A stretch of DNA of 13,226 nt from Candidatus Moraniibacteriota bacterium (GCA_029933995.1 JAOZNB010000031.1:1-13226), one strand, 5' to 3'. Positions 1-8,409 are shown, counted from the stretch's first letter. Translations and numbers: made by a program. The notes: generated from the sequence alone by a model not told the origin.

Positions 1-3000
1 CTGCTACGTAATTTCCTGTTGTATGAGTTCCTAGAGTTATTAGATTGTTTAGAGAAGTTGCTCCTGTTCCTCCATTTGCTATTGGTAGAGTTCCTGTTAT
101 ATTTGATGCATTTGTGTAATATGAGCCTTGTTGACCATCCAATAAATCAGCATTTAAATTAGTATTTAAAGTTGTTGATGTTACTGACAAAGGTGAGACT
201 CCCGTTGCTAATGTTGACATGACTTGGTTATTTGTTCTTATGTTTCCTGCTACATCTAGTTTTACTCCTGGAGTTGTTGTTCCTATTCCTAAGTTACCTG
301 CAAAATAGTTTTTTGCAGTAGTACTATTTTGATAAAGTCCGTATTTATTAACTACAGTTGCACTACCATCAAGATTATCTAAATAAATCGCATAAGAGTC
401 ATTTATTGTTCCCGTTGGATTTGTTGTATTTGATCCAACTCTACTCCAAATACCATATTGTTTATTTAAAGTACCTTGAAAATTTGAATCATTTGTAAAA
501 TTTTGAACACCTAGTCCAATCCTATATCCTGAATCTGTAACACCTGTACCAATTGGTAAATCATAAGCAACAACATCTACAACTTTATAATAATTTGTTC
601 CATTGGTTGTAATAGTTGGATATGTTTCTCCTATATCTAATGTATTTCTTGATGAAGGACTTGCTGCTATTCCAATTGAATCATAGCTTGCATCCAAGCT
701 AAACAGGTTTGAGACATTTGCACCTTCAATTCTAAAATCATAATTACCTCCATCTTCATTAAAAGTTGAAGACCCTCTAACATCTAAAAACGTACCTGGA
801 TTTGTTGTTCCTATACCTATGTGACCATTATTATCTATAACACCTTGAATTGCTCCACCACTGGAAACCGAACTTCCCCATTGTAAGTGATCATCCGTAT
901 TTGCAGTACCACCTTGTAACCACAATCCAACTCCATTATTATCTGGCTTTTCAATGTGAAGTTTTGCATTTGGACTTATTGTTCCTATCCCCACGTTTCC
1001 ACCTATTGGATTTAATAGTAATGGTTCTGTACCAGAATTCCCACTACTACCTGGACTATTATCAAAACTTGCTTGTATCCAACCACCATATGGACCCATT
1101 GTGCTATCACCCACACCCATCTGAAGACGCACATTAGCACCAGTTCCATTAATCAACATTCCTGCAGTAGTCGACTCATCTTCAAGTGATATAGTATTTG
1201 ATGTAGCTTGTGCAACAGTAAATTTTGCTTCTGGATTTATAGTTCCTATTCCTACATTTCCTGAATTTATTATAAAATCTCCATCAGATTGAATAACTAA
1301 ATCTTTTGCTGTTCCTGGAGATGTTCTTGAAATAAATAAATCATCACCACCTGTTGTAACTCCTAGATAAGCACTCTCAACTCCATCAGAAACTGTTATG
1401 TATCCAGTAGTATCACTAGAAACAAACTGAGCCACTTCATTAGCTACACCAGAATTAACAGACAATCTAATTCCCGGACTTGTTGTTCCTATTCCCACAT
1501 TTCCTCCAGCTCTACTTATATCTCCACCTGATTGAGTCCATACTCCTGCTGATGTAAGTGAATCCCAACTTGTTCCGTCATATCCTTCCAAATCTAAACT
1601 TGTTCCATTCCATCTGACCATACCTGCAATTGGATTTGCTGCATCGCCAAATACCGCTGCTTTATTAAATTTAAAAGCTTCATTTGTTTCATCGTAGCTT
1701 ATTATTCCTTCATTAGTTAAACTCGCTCCTATATGAAGTGAATCTGAACTTAGGAATAAATCTTTCCACCTTAGACCATCTGTTCCTAAATCACTATATT
1801 CATCTTGTTCTGGTACTATATCTCCATCTACTTGAAGTTTGTGGTCTGGGGAATCTGTTCCTATTCCTACGTTACCTAAATAATCAATTGTCATTTGCTC
1901 AAAAATAGTTGTTTGAGCTGAATCTGTCTTAGTTCCAAAAATTAGAGAATCACCATCATCACGAGTGATATAAGCAATATTACTTCGTTGTTCCAAAGCA
2001 ATAAATGCTCCAATGGAATTATCTGCCACAGTCAATTGTGGTGAATTATTTGCAACCACTAAATTTCCACCGTATGTAGCAGGTAGACTTGTTCCTATTC
2101 CAACTTCACCACTTCCCTTTAAGGTTAAAATATCATCACTTAATACAGACCTAAAACCCAATAAATCATTAGATGTTACCGCATCCAAATCTGTTTCAAT
2201 AGTAAACCTATTTGAATCATCTGAAGCAGCAAAAATTAATCTAGCCTCATCAGTCATTTCTGCACCACCTATTTCAAGTTTTCCACTAGAATTAACTACT
2301 CCTATTCCTACATTTCCATTTTCATCAATACGCATTCTTTCAGTGGCTGTAATGGAACCTACTGGTGTTGTACTAAAAGTCATGATACCTGGACTACTTG
2401 TAGATGTTGTGTCTCCTACTCCAGATATAATAATCCTAGCCATATTTTGCCAATCACCGTTTTCATCCATTCCTTTAGTTAGCCATGCACCTGCCCATCC
2501 AGATCCAGTTCTTTGTGCTGGTGAACCCATTGTTCCTCCTGCACTATATGTACGCATTTGTCCTGATCCCCCATAACGAGCTGCCACTATATTAACATCA
2601 CCATTTCCTGCAACAAATAACATTTCTTCTGGATTTATAGTTCCTATCCCGACTCTTCCATTAGCACTATCAACATGTAAGTTATTTGTATTTACAGTAA
2701 AATCTGATGAAACTGTTACGTCACCATTTGTGTTTGTTGCAACTATATGTGCATCAGTTCCATCCTCTTTTGATTCTAATCCATTAAGTCTATGAGAATT
2801 AAGTGCAAATCCTGTAGGAGTTATTTTTCTTCTTGGAGACATTGAATCTGATGGAGTTGTTGTGTCATCACTTACTTTTATGTCTAGATAATAGCTATCA
2901 TTAAAAGTTATATTATCTAATGAATTATCTGGACTTTCTCCTAGAGTTGTTGAGAAAATTCCATTTGTTATTGTAACTGTTTTGTGTGTTGGTGTTGTAC

Positions 3001-3274
3001 AGTCTCCTCTACTAGTCCATACACAGTTTGCTACATTTGTACTTGTTGGATCATCGTATATTGATAGTATAAATCTATAATCTCCATCATCTACTGATAC
3101 ATTACTGGTATCTGTTAGTTTTCCATGATATGTTAATTCATTGTCTGGAGCTGCTGTTACGTTTAAAGTTAAAATTGAGAATGTAAAAATCAATAAAATA
3201 GATAGAAATGTTATCATTCCACCTTTATATCTTGATATGATATTTGAAAAATTATGTTTAATTTGTTTAAACAT
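1..3274 (-). CDS. Secreted tail-fibre-like repeat protein, N-terminal 1091 residues (gene runs off the left edge)
   Basis: One uninterrupted minus-strand frame runs from an ATG at 3274 to the window edge, giving 1091 residues and no stop. The N-terminus is a signal peptide or signal anchor: basic residues 4-17, hydrophobic segment about 20-38, possible cleavage after VTA near residue 41. Next comes an N-terminal domain (about 45-170) that opens with ELTYHGKLTD and ends SPRRKITPTGFALN, a layout common in bacterial surface proteins. Nine copies of the [NRE]VGIGT-x-x-P type motif follow, from about residue 208 to 993, each with a short beta-rich insert. Near the end, NADLLDGQQGSYY and LPIANGGTGAT are typical of phage tail fibres and related adhesins. 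The protein is probably a trimeric surface fibre; the missing C-terminus may hold a peptidase S74 chaperone domain (inference). AAAAGGGTG just before the ATG serves as ribosome binding site; an in-frame GTG directly precedes the ATG. Ligand unknown. Confidence 0.9.
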   Translation of the reverse strand, partial: MFKQIKHNFSNIISRYKGGMITFLSILLIFTFSILTLNVTAAPDNELTYHGKLTDTSNVSVDDGDYRFILSIYDDPTSTNVANCVWTSRGDCTTPTHKTVTITNGIFSTTLGESPDNSLDNITFNDSYYLDIKVSDDTTTPSDSMSPRRKITPTGFALNSHRLNGLESKEDGTDAHIVATNTNGDVTVSSDFTVNTNNLHVDSANGRVGIGTINPEEMLFVAGNGDVNIVAARYGGSGQMRTYSAGGTMGSPAQRTGSGWAGAWLTKGMDENGDWQNMARIIISGVGDTTSTSSPGIMTFSTTPVGSITATERMRIDENGNVGIGVVNSSGKLEIGGAEMTDEARLIFAASDDSNRFTIETDLDAVTSNDLLGFRSVLSDDILTLKGSGEVGIGTSLPATYGGNLVVANNSPQLTVADNSIGAFIALEQRSNIAYITRDDGDSLIFGTKTDSAQTTIFEQMTIDYLGNVGIGTDSPDHKLQVDGDIVPEQDEYSDLGTDGLRWKDLFLSSDSLHIGASLTNEGIISYDETNEAFKFNKAAVFGDAANPIAGMVRWNGTSLDLEGYDGTSWDSLTSAGVWTQSGGDISRAGGNVGIGTTSPGIRLSVNSGVANEVAQFVSSDTTGYITVSDGVESAYLGVTTGGDDLFISRTSPGTAKDLVIQSDGDFIINSGNVGIGTINPEAKFTVAQATSNTISLEDESTTAGMLINGTGANVRLQMGVGDSTMGPYGGWIQASFDNSPGSSGNSGTEPLLLNPIGGNVGIGTISPNAKLHIEKPDNNGVGLWLQGGTANTDDHLQWGSSVSSGGAIQGVIDNNGHIGIGTTNPGTFLDVRGSSTFNEDGGNYDFRIEGANVSNLFSLDASYDSIGIAASPSSRNTLDIGETYPTITTNGTNYYKVVDVVAYDLPIGTGVTDSGYRIGLGVQNFTNDSNFQGTLNKQYGIWSRVGSNTTNPTGTINDSYAIYLDNLDGSATVVNKYGLYQNSTTAKNYFAGNLGIGTTTPGVKLDVAGNIRTNNQVMSTLATGVSPLSVTSTTLNTNLNADLLDGQQGSYYTNASNITGTLPIANGGTGATSLNNLITLGTHTTGNYVA

Positions 3275-3336
3275 CACCCTTTTGTTATTATTGTATTTTT
3301 TATTTTCTTCCTGCTTCTGTTAAATACTGTTTGTTT

Positions 3337-3345
3337 ATTATAGCA
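3337..3345 (-). promoter_or_regulatory. Extended -10 promoter for the tail-fibre-like gene
   Basis: On the minus strand the sequence reads TGCTATAAT, a perfect extended -10 element with TATAAT at 3342-3337. No good -35 is visible at 17 bases, as is usual for extended -10 promoters. Transcription would start near 3330 and leave a leader of about 55 bases. Confidence 0.55.
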
Positions 3346-3426
3346 TGAATTTTTGGTTTTGTGCTAATTTTTTGTTGTGAATAAATTTTTTATTACTTAA
3401 TTGTATTTTTTTGATAAAAATTGTAA

Positions 3427-3455
3427 ATTATATCAAGATAATAGACTTCTTTAAA
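3427..3455 (-). promoter_or_regulatory. Possible distal promoter for the tail-fibre-like gene
   Basis: TTTAAA, 17 bases, TATAAT on the minus strand. The -10 is perfect but the -35 matches only 4 of 6. The leader would be about 145 bases, AT-rich, and would include the proximal promoter. In DNA this AT-rich a chance match is quite possible. Confidence 0.3.
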
Positions 3456-3467
3456 AACTTATTTATG

Positions 3468-3506
3468 TGTCATTTCGACTATGGAAGAGCAAGGTGAATA
3501 AATCTC
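3468..3506. repeat. Degenerate dispersed-repeat-like sequence
   Basis: The stretch begins TGTCATTTCGAC and ends GAATAAATCTC on the plus strand. In the other direction this is GAGATTTATTC, then CACCTTGCTC, then GTCGAAATGACA. That order (GATTT-TTC, CTTCGCTC-like centre, AATGACA) resembles a short interspersed intergenic element I recall from several bacterial groups. Only one copy is in the window, so its repeat status cannot be shown here. Confidence 0.3.
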
Positions 3507-3650
3507 TAAACTTATAACTTTATCATACCATAATATAGCGTTAGAATTTCTCAACTTTATTACTGATATATTCATTCCTCACTAAAACTAAGGTAGGACA
3601 CAGTCAAAATTACAATTTTTTAAAGGTTTTTTAAAAGGTCTACTGTCTAA

Positions 3651-3692
3651 CAAAATAAATAAGATTAACCCATATTAGTTAATCTTATTTAT
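3651..3692 (-). terminator. Rho-independent terminator of the frr-rseP unit
   Basis: A perfect 15-bp inverted repeat (3655-3669 with 3678-3692, arms containing AAGATTAAC and GTTAATCTT) encloses an 8-base loop. On the minus strand the stem runs into TTATTTATTTTG. It lies 20 bases after the rseP stop codon. The stem is AT-rich, so it is weaker than a GC-rich terminator. Confidence 0.8.
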
Positions 3693-3711
3693 AGATTTAT
3701 ATTCTTCGCAC

Positions 3712-4911
3712 TTAGAACAATTTCAAAACATCTTTCACTGTTATAAAAATCATAAGAGCAATCAATGCAATAAAAAATACCGTGTGTGTCATATTTTCTA
3801 CTTTTTGATTTACAGGCTTTCCTTTAATTGCTTCAATCATAAGAAATATGATACGTCCGCCATCAAGTGCTGGAATTGGTAAAATATTTATAATAGCTAA
3901 ATTAACACTAAGAATTGCCGCAAATTGTAAAAGGTATACGAAACCTAAATCCCTCATTTGTTGTGTCATCATAGCAATTCCAACTGGACCAGCAACCTCT
4001 GCACTCACACCTTGACCAGTAAAAATACCTGAAATTAACGCCCAAAATGCACTCAAAATCATTATCGTCAATCCTATGACACGCATCAAACTTTCCCATA
4101 TTGCCTCATACCATGGATACCTCACAATCACTGTTTCCATCATTGAAATTCCCAGTGCTCCTTGACCATCTTCTACATCAGTACGTGGTACACCACTTAC
4201 AACGACTTGTTCTTTTCCGCGAGTAATATATACATCAACTTCTTCACCTTGATACATTAAAATTGTACTTTTTAATTGATCTGCTGTTTCAATTTCAGTA
4301 CATGTTCCACTACTACATACCTTATCAACACTGTCCCCAACTTTCAATCCAATTTCTTCTGCTGGAGATGGACTTTCCACTTCAACAATTTGCACCCCTA
4401 CACTACTAACGACTTTAGATTGATCTGCAACGCTATCCTTTGGTTCTGGAGCACCAATCATCAAAACAATAGTAATAAGTACCCACGCAAGAATAAAGTT
4501 CATTGTAACACCTGCAACTAACACCTTAAATCGCGCCCACTTCGTTTGTACAGCAAAACTATCTGGGTCTTTAGACATTTTTACAAATGCTTTATCTTCT
4601 TCTGATAACTTATCCATTTCAACATCTTCCTCATTTATAGGACTTTCACCTTTAATCCTCACAAAACCTCCAAGCGGAATCAAATTAATTGAATATAAAG
4701 TATTATCACCATAATATTCTTCAGTTCCCCATACTTTTCGCCACTTACCTGTTTTTGCATCCTTGACCACACCAAAAATTCTAGGGGGAAACCCAAACCC
4801 AAATTCATGAGATGTGATGCCATTTCTTTTTGCTGTCAAAAAATGTCCCAATTCATGTACAAAAATTAGTATCCCTAGAATAAGACCAAATATCAATATT
4901 GTTATGAACAT
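3712..4911 (-). CDS. rseP: RseP-type site-2 (M50) intramembrane zinc protease with PDZ domain
   Basis: The protein has 399 residues. It would cut transmembrane segments within the inner membrane; in well-studied bacteria RseP cleaves anti-sigma factors and leftover signal peptides, but the substrate here is unknown. The first membrane helix carries the zinc motif HELGH (His19, Glu20, His23). NLIPLGGFVRIKGE near residue 80 and LDGGR at 349-353 in a late helix are family hallmarks; Asp350 is the third zinc ligand. A PDZ-like region occupies about 165-255, and VAGPVGIA near 310 is also conserved. Hydrophobic segments lie near 1-23, 128-152, 282-305, 325-345 and 372-392. A 130-140 linker begins with an acidic loop (INEEDVEMDKLSEED). 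It follows frr by 75 bases. In many bacteria frr and rseP flank uppS, cdsA and dxr; those genes are absent between them here. No clear Shine-Dalgarno site precedes the ATG. Confidence 0.95.
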   Translation of the reverse strand: MFITILIFGLILGILIFVHELGHFLTAKRNGITSHEFGFGFPPRIFGVVKDAKTGKWRKVWGTEEYYGDNTLYSINLIPLGGFVRIKGESPINEEDVEMDKLSEEDKAFVKMSKDPDSFAVQTKWARFKVLVAGVTMNFILAWVLITIVLMIGAPEPKDSVADQSKVVSSVGVQIVEVESPSPAEEIGLKVGDSVDKVCSSGTCTEIETADQLKSTILMYQGEEVDVYITRGKEQVVVSGVPRTDVEDGQGALGISMMETVIVRYPWYEAIWESLMRVIGLTIMILSAFWALISGIFTGQGVSAEVAGPVGIAMMTQQMRDLGFVYLLQFAAILSVNLAIINILPIPALDGGRIIFLMIEAIKGKPVNQKVENMTHTVFFIALIALMIFITVKDVLKLF

Positions 4912-4986
4912 ATACTTTATAAATAATAAAAAAATACTTCGCTTCTAAAACACTTGATACAAAAACATATCGAGTATCCTCAACTT

Positions 4987-5544
4987 CTATATTGTCATTA
5001 TATCTGTTTCTTTTTTTGAACGTAAATCCTCAATTTTTTGATTATATTTATCAACAACCTCTTGCAGAAAATCTTTTCCTACAAACTTTTCATCTTCTGT
5101 CATATCACCAGACTTCTCTGTTTGTTGAATTTCTTTCCAAACATCCTCACGCACTGTACGCACACCCACACGCGCATCTTCTGCTTTTTGACCAAGTATT
5201 TTCACTAATTCAACTCTATTTTCTTCTGTCATTGGAGAAAATGTCAATCTAACAGCAATTCCATCATTTGAAATAGTCGCTCCCAAATCAGCAACTTTAA
5301 TAGATTGCTCCATCGCTTCAAGATTTGATTTATCCCATGGCTGTATCAATAGCTGTCGTGCCTCTGGCACAGAAATATTTGCAATCTGTTTAATTGGTGT
5401 TGGTGTGCCATAACAGTCCACTACCATACCTTCCACAACCGCAGGATTTGCACGTCCTGTACGCAATTTCATAATTTCTTTTTCTAAATGCTTAATAACA
5501 TTATCCATACTTTCCTTGTGCATTTCTACAATATCTCTATACAT
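4987..5544 (-). CDS. frr: Ribosome recycling factor
   Basis: The protein has 185 residues, the normal family length. With EF-G it splits post-termination ribosomes into subunits so they can start again. The family signature is clear along the whole length: KLRTGRANPAVVEGM (26-40), YGTPTPIKQIANISVPEARQ (45-64), the loop QPWDKSNLEAMEQ (68-80), ISNDG..VRLTFSPMTEENR (91-110) and RVGVRTVRED (125-134). The last two regions belong to the beta domain and the returning helix of the three-helix bundle. The ATG at 5544 lies 22 bases after the stop of the propeller lipoprotein gene, which suggests cotranscription. No Shine-Dalgarno site is seen upstream. The stop is TAG. Confidence 0.97.
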   Translation of the reverse strand: MYRDIVEMHKESMDNVIKHLEKEIMKLRTGRANPAVVEGMVVDCYGTPTPIKQIANISVPEARQLLIQPWDKSNLEAMEQSIKVADLGATISNDGIAVRLTFSPMTEENRVELVKILGQKAEDARVGVRTVREDVWKEIQQTEKSGDMTEDEKFVGKDFLQEVVDKYNQKIEDLRSKKETDIMTI

Positions 5545-5566
5545 AACTACAAATGTAATAATTTAA

Positions 5567-6616
5567 TTATTTTACTTTCTTTAACCCTAGATAAACTACC
5601 GAACTACTTATTGGATCGTGTTCAATAACATCAACAATACGATTGCTTGTTGTATCTGTAATTGCCCAACTATCTGCTATGCTCGTATATACAGCCTTTG
5701 CTGCAGCATACACCAATTGATTTACATTGTGTGGATTTATATCAATTGCATGAATTGGTATGCCTATAGTACTTGCAATAACATCAATCGCAACCCATGA
5801 CTGCCCATAATTATCCGATTTGAACACACCCTTATCCGTACCAACCACTATTACACCAGAAACTGAAGGGCTAACTGTCATAGAATTCAACGTACCATCA
5901 TAAAATTCTTCAGTTTCACTATCGCGTTCCATATCACGAATACTCTCAAAAGTCACACCATCATCACGTGATTTTACAATATCATACCCATCAACAAGTG
6001 CATATAAGGTATTTACATCACCAGCATCAATTAATAATTCATTAACACTCTTTTTTGCGTGATATAAATTTTCCCATGTCTTACCACTGTTCATTGTACG
6101 TGCAATTGTTCCTCCACTTGTACCAATGTATACCATATCACCATTAACTGGCGATACAACCATTGCTGTAATATTTGTGCCATCTGTAGGCTCTACATAT
6201 ACACGTTCCCAAGTTTTTCCGCTATCAGCACTTTTCAAAACACTGCCACGTTTTTCAAACATTCCACTTGCATATAGCGTTTGTGTATTAAATGCATTAA
6301 TTATAATATTTGTTATATTTGATAATCTACTAGATATAGGTTGCCACGATTCCGCGCCATCAGTACTTACAAAAATATCATCACGCTCAGTTCCTACATA
6401 TACAATGTTATTATCAGACGGATCAATTGCAATTGATAATACATCACTGCGTGATAAAGATCGCTTCTCGTCAATTACATTCTTTGGCTCAAAAGTGCGC
6501 CCACTGTCCACACTCTTGAATACACCACCTGTTGATGCACCTGAGCCTGCACCAGTAGCACAACCCCCAAATATAAAAACTGTTGTAAATAAAATTGTTA
6601 TTAAGATATATTTCAT
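5567..6616 (-). CDS. Asp-box (BNR/Ycf48-like) beta-propeller lipoprotein
   Basis: The protein has 349 residues counting from the ATG at 6616. An in-frame TTG two codons earlier is possible but less likely. MKYILITILFTTVFIF is a hydrophobic signal segment ending in GGC, so Cys19 is the probable lipidation site; Phe at the -3 position makes the lipobox non-ideal. A Gly/Ser/Ala-rich linker follows. Six Asp boxes (S-x-D-x-G-x-T/S-W/F) recur every 40-50 residues: SVDSGRTF 35, STDGAESW 84, SADSGKTW 129, TMNSGKTW 174, SRDDGVTF 216 and SDNYGQSW 267. A degenerate seventh (SIADSWA) is near 312. That predicts a seven-bladed propeller like Vps10/sortilin or the photosystem assembly factor Ycf48. The role is unknown; the fold usually binds proteins or glycans, and Asp boxes alone do not imply sialidase activity. 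It lies 22 bases before frr, probably in the same transcript. Confidence 0.85.
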   Translation of the reverse strand: MKYILITILFTTVFIFGGCATGAGSGASTGGVFKSVDSGRTFEPKNVIDEKRSLSRSDVLSIAIDPSDNNIVYVGTERDDIFVSTDGAESWQPISSRLSNITNIIINAFNTQTLYASGMFEKRGSVLKSADSGKTWERVYVEPTDGTNITAMVVSPVNGDMVYIGTSGGTIARTMNSGKTWENLYHAKKSVNELLIDAGDVNTLYALVDGYDIVKSRDDGVTFESIRDMERDSETEEFYDGTLNSMTVSPSVSGVIVVGTDKGVFKSDNYGQSWVAIDVIASTIGIPIHAIDINPHNVNQLVYAAAKAVYTSIADSWAITDTTSNRIVDVIEHDPISSSVVYLGLKKVK

Positions 6617-6657
6617 ATACAATTAATAATACAACAAAAAATAAAAAAAGGCTACTA

Positions 6658-6686
6658 TTGACATGTACTACTTTTTTTTGTACAAT
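6658..6686 (+). promoter_or_regulatory. Near-consensus sigma-70 promoter of tRNA-Lys
   Basis: TTGACA (6658-6663), a 17-base spacer and TACAAT (6681-6686). The predicted start near 6693 lies about 25 bases before the tRNA. The spacer contains an interrupted inverted repeat (TGTAC and GTACA around a T8 run). Confidence 0.85.
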
Positions 6687-6717
6687 CAATACTGTTATAA
6701 ATTTACAAAAGAAATTT

Positions 6718-6790
6718 GGGTGTATAGCTCAGTTGGTAGAGCAACGGCCTTTTAAGCCGACGGTCGGGGGTTCAAATCCCTCTACACCCA
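6718..6790 (+). tRNA. tRNA-Lys (anticodon UUU)
   Basis: A complete 73-base cloverleaf. The acceptor stem GGGTGTA pairs with TACACCC, the D arm is GCTC-AGTTGGTA-GAGC, the anticodon loop is CTTTTAA with anticodon TTT, and the T loop is TTCAAAT between GGGGG and CCCTC. The outermost anticodon-stem pair (27-43) is A-A, a mismatch. The discriminator is A; the 3' CCA is not encoded, so a CCA-adding enzyme is needed. It has its own promoter and terminator. Confidence 0.97.
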
Positions 6791-6800
6791 CATTATCAAT

Positions 6801-6840
6801 AAAACAGTCTATCTGCAGAATATAGACTGTTTTTCTTTTA
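6801..6840 (+). terminator. Rho-independent terminator of tRNA-Lys
   Basis: AAAACAGTCTAT and ATAGACTGTTTT form a perfect 12-bp stem around a 9-base loop (6813-6821). The stem is followed by TTTTCTTTTATTTTT on the plus strand. It starts 10 bases after the tRNA. Confidence 0.9.
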
Positions 6841-6878
6841 TTTTTATACAACTTTTATGACAACATGCCCTATTATTC

Positions 6879-6907
6879 TTGATTTGTAGTATAATATATA
6901 TTATACT
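6879..6907 (+). promoter_or_regulatory. Promoter with embedded palindrome, upstream of the PEGA protein
   Basis: TTGATT (6879-6884), 17 bases, TATACT (6902-6907). Transcription would start near 6914 and leave a leader of about 29 bases. A perfect 22-bp palindrome centred on TAATATATATTA covers 6887-6908, so it fills the spacer and the -10 element. It could be an operator, although it is almost all A and T. Confidence 0.6.
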
Positions 6908-6942
6908 ATTCAATCAGCCTTAATAAATACAATTACAATACT

Positions 6943-8409
6943 ATGAAAACACCTATCTCACGTAAAATCTTTTTTTGGTCATTATTTGTCTCATATTTTA
7001 TTATTACGGGAATAGTTTTGTTTTTTGTTTTTGGCTATCGCCATGACTTTGGACAAAAGGTTTTTGTTCATACAGGATCACTTACAATAAAAGCAAATCC
7101 CAAAAATGTCTCTATCACATTAAATGGCAAAGAACCCAAATCAAGGCTTGTAAATGTAATCAATGATTCCTACTTTATAACAGGATTACGTCCACGATTA
7201 TACAATTTATCAGTAACTACCGATGAATTTAAAACATGGGCAAAAGATATAAATATCCACAGCGGCATTTCTACTGAATTTTGGAATATTCTATTGTTAC
7301 GTCAAAATTACGAACGCACAAATTTTAATATATCTAATATAGATAAATTTTTTCCAGCTCCTGCTGAAAATATTTTTGCTGCCACACGACAGATGGGCAA
7401 AACTTTTACCGTACATATCTTTGATACAAAAAAAGATACTTCAATAAATACTTTTATATTTCCCCAAACAACCTTTACACAAAACGAATATGAAAATATT
7501 GAATGGTCCCCTACTAGTAAAGAATTAATTATCCCAATTATTCACACAAAAGAAAATTCAACCCAAAAAGATTATTCCATTAATTATTTAAAAACAAATC
7601 AATCATATTTATTATCTGATTTTATAAAATACGACAATTTACGTTTAGTTCGTTGGGATCCCCAAGAAAAAAATACACTTTATTTCATATATAAAGACGG
7701 ACTTTTTCGTACAGAATTAACATTTGATGAAGAACAATTAAAACCTGTAAAAATTGTTAATGATGTATTTGCTTATGATTTCGCAGATGACGGACTTTAC
7801 ATATTAAATACATCTGGAGAAATTTTGTATGGTGGAAATAAACAAGGCAAAGACTTAAAATTAATGAATTCCTTTGACATAAACCAAAATCACAATGATT
7901 ATAGATTAATTGCATATGATAACCACAGACTAATTGTTATTGATAATGACAGTGGCGATTTATTTTTATATAATAAAAGTGATAAAAATATTCATAATAA
8001 AAAATTAAGTACAAATATTACCGGTGCACATTTTTCAGATGATGGAAAAAAACTTCTTTTTCATTCACCTTTTGAAATCTTTATATATTTTACACGAGAT
8101 TGGAACACACAACCTGTGCGTAATGAAGATCAAATGCAATCAATTATTAGATTTTCACAAATACTTGAAAATATCCATTTTGCAAAAGATTATGAACACA
8201 TAATTTACACTGCAGGAAACGACGTTAAGATTACTGAACTGGACTATCGAGGTACTCGCATTACAGATACAATTATATCCCTAGACGAAGAAAAAAGCAC
8301 TCTCATAAACAAGCACAAAATGAATAAATTATTCTTTATAGATTCAACTCAAAATACAAATCGACTATTACAATCAATTGAATTTCCTGAAAAAGAAACA
8401 TTCTTCTAA
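6943..8409 (+). CDS. Membrane-anchored PEGA-domain protein with a C-terminal propeller-like region
   Basis: The protein has 488 residues. A short basic N-terminus is followed by one membrane helix (about 11-31) and then an outward-facing remainder. Residues 45-115 look like a PEGA domain: GSLTIKANPKNVSITLNGK, then ITGLRPRLYNLSVTTDEF, matching the usual beta-sandwich with its GLxPGxYxLxV turn. Here Arg replaces the usual Gly in that turn. From about 130 to 480 there are repeated short strands with WSPTSKELIIP, RWDPQEKNTLYF, AYDFADDGLYIL and AHFSDDGKKLLF, as in TolB/WD40-type propellers. PEGA proteins are common surface-layer or envelope components of unknown job; no enzymatic motif is seen. 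No Shine-Dalgarno site precedes the ATG, but the N-terminus fits a membrane anchor. It is a single-gene unit with its own promoter and terminator. Confidence 0.85.
   Translation: MKTPISRKIFFWSLFVSYFIITGIVLFFVFGYRHDFGQKVFVHTGSLTIKANPKNVSITLNGKEPKSRLVNVINDSYFITGLRPRLYNLSVTTDEFKTWAKDINIHSGISTEFWNILLLRQNYERTNFNISNIDKFFPAPAENIFAATRQMGKTFTVHIFDTKKDTSINTFIFPQTTFTQNEYENIEWSPTSKELIIPIIHTKENSTQKDYSINYLKTNQSYLLSDFIKYDNLRLVRWDPQEKNTLYFIYKDGLFRTELTFDEEQLKPVKIVNDVFAYDFADDGLYILNTSGEILYGGNKQGKDLKLMNSFDINQNHNDYRLIAYDNHRLIVIDNDSGDLFLYNKSDKNIHNKKLSTNITGAHFSDDGKKLLFHSPFEIFIYFTRDWNTQPVRNEDQMQSIIRFSQILENIHFAKDYEHIIYTAGNDVKITELDYRGTRITDTIISLDEEKSTLINKHKMNKLFFIDSTQNTNRLLQSIEFPEKETFF

Larger units (their letters stand above)
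3275..3650. other. Non-coding spacer between the tail-fibre-like gene and rseP
   Basis: No convincing gene is present. The part next to the tail-fibre-like gene holds its two candidate promoters. The middle holds a degenerate repeat-like stretch (3468-3506). The rest, up to the rseP terminator, is featureless AT-rich sequence. A 38-codon minus-strand frame (3459-3575) crosses the repeat-like stretch and is not regarded as a gene. Confidence 0.5.

Noticed and set aside
850..2576. Plus-strand open frames of 95 and 187 codons (850-1137, 2013-2576)
   Set aside because: They lie opposite the clearly coding minus-strand repeat protein, and their translations are low-complexity shadows of it.
3459..3575. 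Minus-strand 38-codon frame upstream of the tail-fibre-like gene
   Set aside because: GAGGA almost touches its ATG, which is poor spacing, and its 3' half is the repeat-like sequence; no other coding sign.
4926..4980. Imperfect hairpin (ACTTGATA/TATCGAGT) and T-rich stretch between frr and rseP
   Set aside because: The stem has only 8 pairs with a mismatch, and the T run is over 20 bases away, so a terminator between the two genes is not supported.
6617..6622. Upstream TTG start for the propeller lipoprotein
   Set aside because: The ATG two codons later gives a standard lipoprotein signal (MKYILI...), and no ribosome binding site favours the TTG.
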